Assembly (NCBI GenBank): GCA_963811635.1
Contig: CAWESB010000005.1
Coordinates: 1-64,000, forward strand
Direction: 5' to 3'
DNA: 64,000 bases
Source: JAIBJN01 sp963811635
GTDB lineage: Bacteria; Actinomycetota; Thermoleophilia; Gaiellales; Gaiellaceae
Each line of letters begins with the position of its first letter. Position 1 is the stretch's first letter. A model generated the notes under the pieces. That model was not told where the DNA came from and made no database searches. It saw only the letters and a program-made list of their open reading frames with translations. The position numbers and the translations under genes were made by a program. This document shows positions 9,229 through 18,672 of the stretch, piece after piece.

Positions 9229-10149
9229 GTGATCATTCTGCTGCTGGGAGCTCTCGCCCTCGCGGGGGTATCGGCCGCCCTGGTGCTGCGGGCCGTCGCT
9301 CTTCCGCGCATGCGCGCGACCGAGACGGTCGGCCAGATCGAGTCATACGGGTACGCGAGTAGGCAACGGGACAAGGGGGCCTCCGGACCGGTCCGGGGCA
9401 TCCTGGACAGCGTTGCGAACGCCGTCGGCGGCGTCATGGCGCACCGGCTCGGCGGCCTGCGCGAGGCCGAGCTTCGCAACGAGCTGATGGCGGCCGGTCT
9501 CTACACGCTGGCTCCGCGCAAGTTCCTCGGCTACCGGATCCTCTGTGCTGTGTGCGTGCCCGCCGCCGTCATCTGGCTCGCGGCCACCCTGGGGACCGGC
9601 GCAGGCTTCGTCATCCTCGGCGCCACCTTCGCGCTCCTGGCGGGCTGGGTCGCGCCGATGACGATCGTGCGCAACCGCGCGCGGCGGCGACTGGAGCAGA
9701 TCGACTACGAGCTGCCCGAGCTGATCGACGTGCTGGTCGTGACGGTGGAGGCTGGTCTCGGCTTCAACGGCTCGCTCCAGGTCGCGGCCGGTCGGCTCGA
9801 GGGGCCCCTGGGCGACGAGCTCCGGCTCGCGCTCCAGGAGCAGAACATGGGGCTCGCGATCACCGAGGCGCTCCAGAACATGCTTGCGCGTGCGGAGACG
9901 CCTGCGATGCGGTCCTTCGTTCGCTCGATCGTCCAGGGCGAGAACCTGGGCGTCTCGATCGGCGAGATCATGCGGAACCTCGCGACCGAGATGCGGAAAC
10001 GGCGGCGCGCGGCGGCCGAGGAGCGGGCGCAGAAGGCGCCGATCAAGATCCTCTTTCCGCTCATCTTCCTGATCTTCCCGTCGATGTTCGTGATCCTCCT
10101 CGGGCCGGCGGTCTTCCAGTTCATCCAGGCGTTCGGGGAAGCGAAATGA
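9229..10149 (+). CDS. tadC: TadC-like pilus platform protein
   Basis: A 306-residue type II secretion system F-domain membrane protein. It has an N-terminal helix, a pair of helices at about residues 100-145, a cytoplasmic helical domain with the family pattern LPELIDVLVVTVEAGL and GENLGVSIGEIMRN, and a C-terminal helix pair (ILFPLIFLIFPSMFVILLGP). It pairs with TadB to form the membrane base driven by the TadA ATPase. The GTG start at 9229 follows GAGGAGG. The stop overlaps the ATG of the following methyltransferase gene (ATGA). Confidence 0.88.
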   Translation: MIILLLGALALAGVSAALVLRAVALPRMRATETVGQIESYGYASRQRDKGASGPVRGILDSVANAVGGVMAHRLGGLREAELRNELMAAGLYTLAPRKFLGYRILCAVCVPAAVIWLAATLGTGAGFVILGATFALLAGWVAPMTIVRNRARRRLEQIDYELPELIDVLVVTVEAGLGFNGSLQVAAGRLEGPLGDELRLALQEQNMGLAITEALQNMLARAETPAMRSFVRSIVQGENLGVSIGEIMRNLATEMRKRRRAAAEERAQKAPIKILFPLIFLIFPSMFVILLGPAVFQFIQAFGEAK

Positions 10150-10820
10150 AGAGCCGCCTGCTGGTCACCTCCGTGTTCGTCCTCCTTGCCGCCGCGACCG
10201 GCAGGGAAGCTGTCGACGCGTGGGCAGAGGCGGCCGCGCTCTGGTCGCTGCATGGCTTGGCGGTCGCGCTCTACACGACGCTGAAGCTGGCAATCGTGCT
10301 CGCGTTCGGCGTCTTCGTCTTCACCCGCGATGCGGCCCGGACGCCGTCGCGCGACCCGGTCGCGTTCGCGGCCTGCGCCGCCGCCGTGGGAGCACTCGTC
10401 CTTCTCCGCCGGCCCGGGGCTTCCGCCGAGACGGCCCTCGTCCTCTCCGGCGAGCTGATCGCGGTCGCCGCCGGCATCTGGCTCTTCCTCGCGGTCCTGG
10501 CGCTGGGACGGTGCTTCGGCGTGCTCCCGGAGGCTCGCGGGCTCGTGACCGGGGGTCCGTACCGCTTCGTTCGGCACCCCGTCTACCTGGGCGAGTTCGG
10601 AGCATGCGCCGGGCTCGTCGTCGCGGCGCCTTCGCTCTGGAATCTCGGCGTGGCCGCGATCTTCGTCGGCGCACAGGCAATTCGGATGCGCCTCGAGGAG
10701 CTCGCGCTCGTTGCGGAGTTCCCCGAGTACGCGGCCTATGCGGCAGCGACGCCCCGCCTCGTGCCACTGCCGTCGCGCCCCCGGAGGCTGGGTCCGCTCG
10801 CGATCGGGCGGGGCCGGTGA
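10146..10820 (+). CDS. Membrane methyltransferase, isoprenylcysteine carboxyl methyltransferase (ICMT) family
   Basis: A 224-residue polytopic protein with about six helices. The C-terminal part has the ICMT/PEMT signature GPYRFVRHPVYLGEF (about residues 138-152) and a second RLEELALVAEFPEYAAY segment, which bind S-adenosylmethionine and the lipid-facing substrate in this superfamily. The start ATG overlaps the tadC stop by 4 nt, so it belongs to the pilus operon by translational coupling. Its substrate is unknown. Because the local prepilin peptidase lacks a methyltransferase domain, pilin N-methylation is a testable possibility. Confidence 0.75.
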   Translation: MKSRLLVTSVFVLLAAATGREAVDAWAEAAALWSLHGLAVALYTTLKLAIVLAFGVFVFTRDAARTPSRDPVAFAACAAAVGALVLLRRPGASAETALVLSGELIAVAAGIWLFLAVLALGRCFGVLPEARGLVTGGPYRFVRHPVYLGEFGACAGLVVAAPSLWNLGVAAIFVGAQAIRMRLEELALVAEFPEYAAYAAATPRLVPLPSRPRRLGPLAIGRGR

Positions 10821-10824
10821 CCGG

Positions 10825-10845
10825 GGCGGCGAAGCGCCCGCCGCC
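10825..10845 (+). terminator. Hairpin at end of the Tad operon
   Basis: Perfect 7-bp inverted repeat GGCGGCG / CGCCGCC with a 7-nt loop, starting 5 nt after the methyltransferase stop. There is no T-tract, as is common for actinobacterial hairpins, so function as a terminator is inferred from position. Confidence 0.4.
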
Positions 10846-10910
10846 TACACGTGGACGGTGACATGACAAACGCAACTCGCAACAACCGAACCTGCCGAGG
10901 AGGGGTCCAG

Positions 10911-13836
10911 ATGAAGAAGACGCTGACGGGGAGGCTTTCCGCCGGGGTCGCGACGATCGCGGCGGTGCTCGTGGTCGCCGTGCCCTCACAGGCGGCGTTG
11001 ACGCGCGCCGGTTCCCGAGGGACCGGCTGACGGCACGAGCGTCGCAGCGCTCCCCGGCTTCTCCTGGACTCCGGTTGCCGGCGCAGAGCGCTACGAGTTC
11101 CAGATCGCTGCCGATCCCGCCTTCAACTCGCCCGTGCTCGGCTCGAACTACGACCGCTTCTTCACGCGCAACACGAGTGCGACGCTGGTCAAGGCGATCC
11201 CGAACGGCTCGTACTGGTGGCGCGTTCGGGCCGTTACGGGCGCCGGTGCGGTCTCTCCCTGGTCCGGCGGCATGTCCATCGAGAAGAACTGGGCGTCCGC
11301 GCCTGCGCTTCTGGCCCCGGCCGAGGGCGATGTGTTCAGCTATCCGACCGATCACTTCCGGCTCGAGTGGGCAGCGGTGCCCGGCGCGTGGAAGTACCTC
11401 GTGAGCGTGGCGACCGATCCCGGTCTCGGTTCCCTGGTCTGGGCCGGCGGCCCGATCGAGACCCAGGCCTCGGCGTTCACGCTGTCGAAGCCGCTCACTC
11501 CCGACAAGACGTACTACTGGGGCATCACGCCCATCGATCCCGCCGGGAACCGCGGGGCGCCGTCCGCCGTCCGCTCGTTCGTTTGGACCTGGCCGTCGTC
11601 GACGCAGCCCGAGGTCGAGGACGTGGCTGACCCCATCGAGATCTACGACCACGAGTTCAGCTGGGATGCTGTCCCCGGCGCGGCCGGCTACGAGGTCGAG
11701 ATCAACTCCTCGAGCGATTGGGCTCCCGGCTCGAAGGTCTGTTGCGACGTGAACTTCATCACGAAGGTGACGACGATCGGCACAACCTTCACCCCGAAGA
11801 TCGTCCTTCCGAACAACTACTACTACTGGCGCGTCAGGGCGGTCGATCCGAGCAGGAACGCGGGTGTCTGGAACGTCGGCCCCGAGTTCTTCAAGAGTTT
11901 CGACAACGTCCTGCCGAGCGTCGACGACCTGCGCATGCTCGACAATCCATTCCCGACGGAGTCCGCCTACGAGACGTCGACGCCGATCGTGGCCTGGGAC
12001 GCCGTTCCGGGTGCGTCCGCGTACGAGGTCGAGGTGACGCGATTCGCAAGCGGCTGCCAGTGGACGGCGACCCTGGAGCACTGGAAGACGAGGACCGCGA
12101 CGACGTCCTGGACGCCGCTCGGCTCGGGGTGGAACGGTCGCAAGCCGTACGGCAGCGACATCGAGCAGCCGTTCGTCTCGACCGACTTTCCCTCCCTCGT
12201 CGCGGGTCACGCCTACTGCGTCCGCGTCACCGCCCTCGACCGGGCGTCCGACGGGGTCGGCGCGTACGTACGAAGCGCGGAGACGTATCTGCCCGACGCC
12301 GACAACCCGGCCTTCGTCTGGACCGGCCCGCCGTCAGGCGCCGCGTGCTCGCCGACCTGCTCGACCGGAGCAATGGGAAGCGGCGACTACCTGCTTCCGG
12401 CTCGTGCCTCGACGGCTTCCGCCATGCCGCTCTTCCGCTGGAAGCCGCTGCTGGGAGCGGAGAGCTACTTCGTCATCGTCGCCAGGGATCCCGACTTCAC
12501 GAACATCGTCGACTACGCCTTCACCAAGTTGCCGGCGTACGCGCCGCGAACCGGGTTCGGGCCGAGGTCGTATCCCGACGAGACGACGGCCTACTACTGG
12601 GTCGTCCTGCCGGCGACCGACGGAAACGGCGATGGGGTGGTCACGGCTCCGCGCTTCAGCGCTCCGGCAGCGTTCCACAAGCAGTCGGCCCCGCCTGACA
12701 TCCTCGCACCGTCGGACGGAACCGTGTTCGAGGGCCCTGCCCGCTTCCACTGGACTCCTGTCGAGGCGGCGCGTCGGTACCGCCTTCAGGTATCGCGCGA
12801 TCCCACCTTCGCAAGCGCCATCCTGGAGGACGTCGTCACGGACTCGACGGTGCACACGAGCATGAGGACCTTCGACGCGGACGTCGACCTCTACTGGCGG
12901 GTGCGCGCCGACGACGAGGACCTGCACGGGCTCACCTGGTCGGAAACCGGGAGCTTTCGGAAGACACTCGCCATGCCGGAGCTCGACCCGGCCAACCCGG
13001 ACCGGGGCGATGCCCTGCCGACGTGGCAATGGTTCTCCGTGCCGCGGGCAGTGTCCTACGACATCGAGGTGGCGTTCCCGAACGGTCTCAACCAGTCGTT
13101 CGTCGGCCTTCCCTCCGCCGCCTTCACGCCGACGGAGATGAAGGGCACTGGAATCTGGCACTGGAAGACACGGGCGAACTTCCCCCAGGCCGACCAGGCT
13201 GGAGTCACTCACGGGCCCTGGAGTCCGACCTCCGCGTTCACGCGGACCATCCGTGAGCCCGCGAACCCCGTCGAGCAGGCGCAGCAGGGCCGTCTGCTCT
13301 TCCGCTGGGACGCCAAGCTCGGCGCGCGGAACTACCGGGTTCAGGTGTCCACGCGGCCCGACTTCTCGATGCTCGTCGAGACCACGGCGACCGAGAACGC
13401 AGCGTACGCACCGACCCTCGGACAGTTCGCGTACGCCGCCGGCGGCACCTTCTACTGGCGCGTCGCCGCGGCCGACGACCCCTTCGCGAACATCGGCGAC
13501 TACACGGCCACGAGGAGCTTCGTGCTCGCAGCCCCGGGTGTAGCGACCAAGACGGCCACGACCACGACCGCTTCCGTCACGAGGACAAGCGGGGCGGTGC
13601 GCGTGCGAGGAGCCGTCTCGCCGTCCCATCCGGGGAAGCGCGTGATCGTGACGCTCTTCCGCAAGCGCAACGGCGTCTTCGCGAGGGTCGCGACGAAGCA
13701 GCCTCTCCTCAGCGCCTCCAGCGTCTACACGGCGACGTTCACGCGGCCGCGGCCGGGCGCTTGCAGGGTGACTTCCCGTTTCCCAGGAGACGCGGACCAC
13801 CGCGCCAGCGCGCGCAGCATCTCGTTCAGGTGCTGA
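10911..13836 (+). CDS. Secreted surface protein with about eight fibronectin-like repeats, frameshifted after the signal peptide
   Basis: Starts at ATG 10911 after GAGGAGGGG with a clear signal peptide (KK, hydrophobic core, SQAA). That frame stops at 11030. The mature protein continues one frame over from about 11005 (APVPEGPADGTS) to 13836. One extra base near 10998-11005 explains this. The body holds about eight repeats of the pattern W-x-x-V-x-G-A-x-x-Y-x-V-x-V-x-x-D-P-x-F, typical of fibronectin III-like beta domains. It ends with an Ig-like domain containing paired Cys. Likely an extracellular adhesin or structural protein; it follows the pilus operon and precedes regulators. No enzymatic motif seen. 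Confidence 0.75.
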
Positions 13837-13841
13837 GTCCA

Positions 13842-13869
13842 GGCGGGCCGGCCACCTGACCGGCCCGCC
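13842..13869 (+). terminator. Hairpin terminator after surface protein
   Basis: Perfect 10-bp stem GGCGGGCCGG / CCGGCCCGCC with an 8-nt loop, 5 nt after the stop codon. No T-run follows. Confidence 0.65.
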
Positions 13870-13928
13870 GCCAGGCCCCTTGATCCCTCGTCCGAGTGAT
13901 TGCGCACAGGCGCAACTCGGAGAACAAC

Positions 13929-14633
13929 GTGAAGAGGGACATTTTCGTACTGCGGCCAATGCACCGGACCTCGATTTCACAGGCGGTCCGCGACGAGCGC
14001 GCTGGGGCGTCCAGCGCGCTCGTCGTCGACCCATCGCGCCTTTCCCGGCGTGGTACGTCCGAGGTCCTGGTCCGCTCGGGCGTCGAGGTCGTGTTCGAGA
14101 CGGCGAGCGGCGAGGACGCGCTCGAGGCTGCCGGCGCCCTCACCCCCGATCTGGCGATCGTCGAGCTTGAGCTTCCCGGACTCTCAGGCGTCGAGACCAT
14201 CCGCCGTCTGCGATCTCTCTCTCCGGGAACACGCGCGGTCGTCCTGACCGGACAGGAAGACCGAGTCGCGGAGGCCGTCGCCGCCGGAGCCTGCGCCTAC
14301 TTGCTCAAGACCTCGCCGCTCGCAGCGCTTGCCGACGCGCTCCGCGCCGCCGCGGGAGGCCACTCCCTCATCCTGCCGGCGGCCGCGGCACCGTTGCTCG
14401 AGGCGGGCCACGAGCAGGCGAGCGTCGAGAGCGGCGGGCTGATCGATCTCTCAGCGCGCGAGCTCGAGGTGCTCCGCTTGGTCGCAGGCGGCAGGGACAA
14501 CGCCGAGATCGCGGCCGAGCTCTTCATCAGCCCCAGCACCGCGAAGAGCCACGTCTCACACATCCTCGGGAAGCTCAGCTCGCAGAACCGGCTCCAGGCG
14601 GCTGTCTACGCGGTTCGATGCGGGCTCGTCTAG
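13929..14633 (+). CDS. NarL/LuxR-type regulator with altered receiver
   Basis: About 234 residues: a receiver-like domain and a C-terminal LuxR helix-turn-helix (LSARELEVLRLVAGGRDNAE, then STAKSHVSHILGKL). GTG 13929 is chosen because CGGAG lies 7 nt upstream; GTG 13896 is an alternative. The receiver is atypical. The position of the phosphoacceptor Asp is Glu (AIVELELPG), and the acidic pair is reduced to VVDPS. The conserved Lys (LLKTS) remains. It may therefore act without phosphorylation. It is located between two surface-protein genes and a histidine kinase. Its stop shares a CTAG with a convergent small gene. Confidence 0.85.
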   Translation: MKRDIFVLRPMHRTSISQAVRDERAGASSALVVDPSRLSRRGTSEVLVRSGVEVVFETASGEDALEAAGALTPDLAIVELELPGLSGVETIRRLRSLSPGTRAVVLTGQEDRVAEAVAAGACAYLLKTSPLAALADALRAAAGGHSLILPAAAAPLLEAGHEQASVESGGLIDLSARELEVLRLVAGGRDNAEIAAELFISPSTAKSHVSHILGKLSSQNRLQAAVYAVRCGLV

Positions 14634-14839
14634 TCGATCCGGACCTGCGCGCCGGGATGGAGGGCGCACCAGGTCTGGAGGTAGAGCTTGAGCTCGAGCC
14701 GTTCCGCGTCGGGGAGCGTGGAGCCGGGCATCCGGACGAGGAGGCCGCCATCTTCGAGTCTCTCGATCGCGCACCGCGCGCGCTGCAGGAAGGCGACGAG
14801 GTCGCCGGTGTGCCGCGGGTCGTCGAGGTGGATCTCCAT
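14630..14839 (-). CDS. Small conserved-looking protein of unknown function
   Basis: A 69-residue acidic protein starting at ATG 14839, convergent with the regulator gene and sharing CTAG as overlapping stop codons. The composition (LDDPRHTGDLVAFLQRARC, then DAERLELKLYLQTW) is compact and globular-looking, unlike the Arg-rich translations of the other frames here, which supports it being real. No motif is recognised. Its 5' end overlaps the assumed start of the kinase gene on the other strand. Confidence 0.55.
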   Translation of the reverse strand: MEIHLDDPRHTGDLVAFLQRARCAIERLEDGGLLVRMPGSTLPDAERLELKLYLQTWCALHPGAQVRID

Positions 14840-15718
14840 TGGCCGCTGCCGAGCCTCCGCCGAACTGCTCGGCGGAGATGGACGCACCGTGGCGGACGCG
14901 GGCCGCAGGCGAAACTGACCGTTGGCGCAGGCCGCCCACCTCGAGCGAACGGGAGCGCGTCGATCGGAGCGCGGATTGCCGGGCTCGCGCTCGTCGGCGT
15001 GAGCGTCGCGGGGCTGGTCCTCGGCTCGCTGGCCCTCGTGACCGGGCCCACAACCGCTGACCAGATCGTCCCCGTCTGCTTCTGCATCATCATGGTGCTC
15101 CTCGTTGCGCACGGTGCCGCCCGTGCCCACCGGCTTGCCGTGGATGCGGCCGTTGCCCGCGACCGCCTCCGAATCGCGCGCGAGCTCCACGACGGTCTCG
15201 CCCAGGAGCTGACGTTCGTCGTCACCCAGTGCAGCCGCCTCTCCTCGGAGCCGGGGGTCGGCAGCATCGCGGAGGCGGCACAGACCGCGCTTGCCGAATC
15301 GCGGCGGGCTATGACCGCCCTCAGGCGCCCGGCCGGCACGCCGCTCGCCGCCGAGCTGGAGCAGGTGGCGAGGCGCGCAGCGGATCGTGCAGGCCTCCGC
15401 CTGGAGCTTCGGCTCGCCGAGGGCGTCGACCTTCCGCCCGCAGCACGCGTCGAGCTCTCGCGCATCCTGCACGAGGCGATCGCGAACACCGCCCGCCACG
15501 CCAAGGCCACCGGCGTTTGCGTCGAGCTCTCGGGCGGGCGCGGCGCGCGCCTCACAGTCAGCGACGACGGGGTCGGGTTCGATCCGGACCGCCCCGAGGC
15601 CGTCCTCCCGGGCTTGGGGATCCTGGGCATGCGGGAACGCGTGAGGATCATCGGGGGCGAGCTCTCCATCGTGTCGCGTCCTTCCCTCGGCACGCGGGTC
15701 GAGGTGCTGATCCCATAG
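14828..15718 (+). CDS. NarL-family sensor histidine kinase
   Basis: Two N-terminal transmembrane helices (about codons starting at 14960 and 15050), a HisKA_3 dimerisation domain with the phosphoacceptor His in ARELHDGLAQEL, and a HATPase domain (HEAIANTARHAKA, SDDGVGFDPD, GLGILGMRERV). The start is uncertain: GTG 14828 is a working choice. ATG 14878 in another frame would join the kinase frame with a single-base shift near 14955. No sensor domain outside the membrane segments is seen. The response regulator downstream is the likely partner. Confidence 0.78.
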   Translation: MDLHWPLPSLRRTARRRWTHRGGRGPQAKLTVGAGRPPRANGSASIGARIAGLALVGVSVAGLVLGSLALVTGPTTADQIVPVCFCIIMVLLVAHGAARAHRLAVDAAVARDRLRIARELHDGLAQELTFVVTQCSRLSSEPGVGSIAEAAQTALAESRRAMTALRRPAGTPLAAELEQVARRAADRAGLRLELRLAEGVDLPPAARVELSRILHEAIANTARHAKATGVCVELSGGRGARLTVSDDGVGFDPDRPEAVLPGLGILGMRERVRIIGGELSIVSRPSLGTRVEVLIP

Positions 15719-15739
15719 GCGCGCCGCGGCGAGTTCTGG

Positions 15740-16405
15740 TTGCCGACGATCATCCGTGCGTTGCGGGCGAGTGTCCGGCGGGCACTCGAGGAGCACGGCT
15801 TCGACGTGTGCGCCGAGGCGGCGAACGCGGCCGACTCGGTCGCCGCCGCCGAACGGGAGCGGCCGGACGTCTGCGTCCTCGATGTGCACATGCCCGGCGA
15901 CGGAATCGCCGCCGCAGCTGAGATCGCAACACGCTTTCCCGAAATAGCCGTCGTCATGCTCACTGTCTCGGACAGCGACGATCACCTGTTCGCCGCTCTT
16001 CGCGCGGGAGCCCAGGGATATCTCCTCAAGGACATGGATCCCGACCGGCTCCCGCTCGCTCTGGAGGGCGTGCTCGCGGGTGAGGCGGCGCTGCCGAGGG
16101 CGCTGGTTGCCCGCGTGCTCGACGAGTTCCAAGCTCGTCGCCGCCGGAGGCGCCTCCTCCCGGGCGGACGCGGAGCGACCTTGACCGACCGTGAGTGGGA
16201 AACCCTCGAGCTGCTTGCGGCGGGCCTGTCGACGGCGGAGACGGCCGAGCGGCTCCTCGTTGCGCCCGTCACGGTCAGGCGTCACACCGGTTCCATCGTC
16301 AAGAAGCTGGACGTCCCCGATCGCAGGTCTCTTCTGCGGCTTCTCCGCGAGCCGGGAGGCCACCCCACCGAAGAGGAGAGGCGGACCTACCCGTCGGCGG
16401 GGTGA
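15740..16405 (+). CDS. NarL/LuxR response regulator, 5' end frameshifted
   Basis: Receiver domain with phosphoacceptor Asp (VCVLDVHMPG) and Lys (YLLKDMD), then a LuxR helix-turn-helix (LTDREWETLELLAAGLSTAE, VTVRRHTGSIVKKL). The true N-terminus (RVLVADDHPCV) is read in the adjacent frame from about 15725. Removing one T at 15761-15762 joins the two as HPCVRASVRRALEEHG. No standard start codon is visible just upstream, so the start is unresolved. It directly follows the kinase gene and is its presumed partner. Confidence 0.8.
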   Translation: MPTIIRALRASVRRALEEHGFDVCAEAANAADSVAAAERERPDVCVLDVHMPGDGIAAAAEIATRFPEIAVVMLTVSDSDDHLFAALRAGAQGYLLKDMDPDRLPLALEGVLAGEAALPRALVARVLDEFQARRRRRRLLPGGRGATLTDREWETLELLAAGLSTAETAERLLVAPVTVRRHTGSIVKKLDVPDRRSLLRLLREPGGHPTEEERRTYPSAG

Positions 16406-16521
16406 ATCCGGGCGGCCAGCGGCCCATAAGAGAGAAAGAGCGTCGACCGCGCTCGCGACGCGTCGTCCCGCACGGCGCCTTGCCGGCTGGTCGACGGAGA
16501 TATCGGCAAGGGGGAGTGGCT

Positions 16522-18537
16522 GTGTCGAAGCGGAAGCGCACACGAGTGAGAGGCAGGTTCGGGCTGGTCCTCGCGACGTTGGTCGCGACGGGCCTTCTCG
16601 CCGTCGGAGCGTCCGCGGACGACATCACGAACGACCTCAGCGGGACGGCGGGCGTCATGACCCTCACCTCGGGTGGAAGCTCCGGTTCGACGGCCCTTAC
16701 GGTCGTGCCGCGCAATGGAGACGGCAAGAACGGCTGCAACCTGACGGGGGCGTCGACGCTTGTCGTCTCTCTTCAGTCGAGCAACACGTCGGTGGCGACG
16801 GTCAGCCCGGCCTCGCTCACATTCGGGAGCTGCGGCGACGTCAAGACGGTCACGATGACTTCCGGCGCGACCGGGACGGCGACCGTGACGCTGACGCAGG
16901 TCTCCAACAACACCGGCGGCTCGTTCAATCTCGCTCCGGCGTCGTTCACGGTGCATGTGGTCGCGCCGCCGAACACACCCCCGGCAGTCACGGTGACGGG
17001 CGTCGAGCACGGCGCGGCCTACCCGAAGGGCTCCGTCCCGGCGGCCGGGTGCGCGGTGGAGGACGCCGAAGACGGAAACTCGAGCTTCGCCGCGGACCTC
17101 AGCGAGATCACCGGCGCGTACGCCGATGACGGGCTCGGCAACCAGACGGCGAGCTGCTCCTACACCGACGCGGGAGGTCTCATGCAGGAGACCTCTGCTA
17201 CCTACTCGATCTTCGACCCGTCGGCGCCGACGGTCGAGTACACCCTTTCGCCCTCGTCGCCCGACGGCGACGACGGCTGGTACACGGGCGACGTCACGCT
17301 CGCCTGGCATGTCGGCGAGCCGGAGTCTCCCAACTCGCTCGCGCTCGAGGGCTGTGACGACCAGTCCATCGTGGACGACGGCGAGTTCGTCTTCTCCTGC
17401 TCGGCCGGGAGCGCCGGCGGCTCCTCCGGGCCGGTCGACGTTGCCGTGAAGCGCGACGCGACGAAGCCGACGATCTCCGGGTCGCGCACCCCCGAGGCCA
17501 ACGCGTTCGGCTGGAACGACGGTGCTGTCGTCGTCTCCTTCTCATGCGCCGACGCCCTCTCGGGCCTCGCCTCCTGCACCGCAGACCAGAGCGTCGGCGG
17601 CGAAGGACGCGATCAGTCGGTGGTGGGCACCGCGCGGGACCGGGCCGGGAACACCGCCTCGGCGACGGTCGGCGGCATCAACATCGACCAGACGGCTCCC
17701 GAGGCTCCCTCGGTGACGCCGGACCGCGCCGCCGACTATGCGGGCGACGGCGGTTGGTACAGAGACGAGGTCGTCGTGAGTTTCGCCGGCGCCGGAGATC
17801 CTGAGCTGACCAACGGTGACCTCGGCAGCGGCGTCGACCCAGCCACGGTGCCGAGCGAGACCGTCTTCGACAGCAGCGGCTTGCACACGGCGAGCGCGAC
17901 TGTTCGCGATCGAGCCGGCAACGAGTCGGCAACCGGCAGCCTCACCGTGCAGGTGGACGCCGATGCGCCATCGGTCGCAATCGTTTGCCCCTCCGTTCCT
18001 CTCGTTCTCGGGAGCACCGCGAGCGCGGCCTGGACAGCCGCAGATGCCGAGTCAGGTCTGGCCACCCCGGCCGCCGGCTCGGTCGCGCTCGACACATCCT
18101 CCGTCGGCACGAAGGTGGCGAGCGCGCCGACCGCCGTGGACAACGTCGGCCACTCGGCCGGCGCCGCGTGCGTCTACAGCGTCGTGTTCGACTTCCGTGG
18201 CTTCTTCCGGCCCGTCGACAACCCACCGATGCTCAACGTCGTCAAGGCGGGAAGCGGGATCCCCGTCAAGTTCTCGCTGGGCGGCAATCAGGGTCTCGAC
18301 GTCTTCGCCGTCGGCTACCCGGTGTCACACGGCGTCGACTGCAATACCTCCGCGCCCTCCGACACCGTCGAGCAAACCGTCACGGCCGGAGGAAGCAGCC
18401 TCTCGTACGACCCCGCCGTCGACCAGTATGTCTACGTCTGGAAGTCGGACAAGGCCTGGGCGGGGACGTGCCGCCGCCTCGATGTGACCCTCAAGGACGG
18501 CACGCAGCACATCGCGAACTTCAGGTTCACGAAGTAG
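16522..18537 (+). CDS. Secreted Ig-like protein with C-terminal PxKF domain
   Basis: A 671-residue exported protein. The GTG start at 16522 has AAGGGGGA upstream; GTG 16516 is an alternative. There is a signal peptide with a basic N-region and hydrophobic core ending near GASA. Several beta-sandwich repeats follow, with motifs such as TAPEAPSVTPD, DRAGNxAS and paired Cys. The C-terminal ~110 residues match the PxKF domain (FFRPVDNPPMLNVVKAG, PVKFSLGG), an actinobacterial extracellular module of unknown function. Likely surface-attached or released. Flanked by NarL-type regulators on both sides. Confidence 0.8.
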   Translation: MSKRKRTRVRGRFGLVLATLVATGLLAVGASADDITNDLSGTAGVMTLTSGGSSGSTALTVVPRNGDGKNGCNLTGASTLVVSLQSSNTSVATVSPASLTFGSCGDVKTVTMTSGATGTATVTLTQVSNNTGGSFNLAPASFTVHVVAPPNTPPAVTVTGVEHGAAYPKGSVPAAGCAVEDAEDGNSSFAADLSEITGAYADDGLGNQTASCSYTDAGGLMQETSATYSIFDPSAPTVEYTLSPSSPDGDDGWYTGDVTLAWHVGEPESPNSLALEGCDDQSIVDDGEFVFSCSAGSAGGSSGPVDVAVKRDATKPTISGSRTPEANAFGWNDGAVVVSFSCADALSGLASCTADQSVGGEGRDQSVVGTARDRAGNTASATVGGINIDQTAPEAPSVTPDRAADYAGDGGWYRDEVVVSFAGAGDPELTNGDLGSGVDPATVPSETVFDSSGLHTASATVRDRAGNESATGSLTVQVDADAPSVAIVCPSVPLVLGSTASAAWTAADAESGLATPAAGSVALDTSSVGTKVASAPTAVDNVGHSAGAACVYSVVFDFRGFFRPVDNPPMLNVVKAGSGIPVKFSLGGNQGLDVFAVGYPVSHGVDCNTSAPSDTVEQTVTAGGSSLSYDPAVDQYVYVWKSDKAWAGTCRRLDVTLKDGTQHIANFRFTK

Positions 18538-18564
18538 CGGCGGCGCTTCAAGAGCAGAGCGGAG

Positions 18565-18606
18565 GGCGTTCAGGACCTGAACGCCGAATCGGCCGTCCGA
18601 CCGATT
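18565..18606. promoter_or_regulatory. Two adjacent dyads upstream of response regulator gene
   Basis: GGCGTTCAGG-A-CCTGAACGCC (18565-18585) is a near-perfect 21-nt palindrome. AATCGG / CCGATT (18587-18606 region, 8-nt spacer) is a second inverted repeat. They lie between the PxKF gene stop and the next regulator start. They could be operator sites for NarL-type proteins, or the first could be a terminator. Confidence 0.4.
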
Positions 18607-18672
18607 GATAGCTCGAGGGAACCGCGCCACGCTTTGGAGCCCACACATCGTGGGTCCGAGGGAGGTTGCGGC

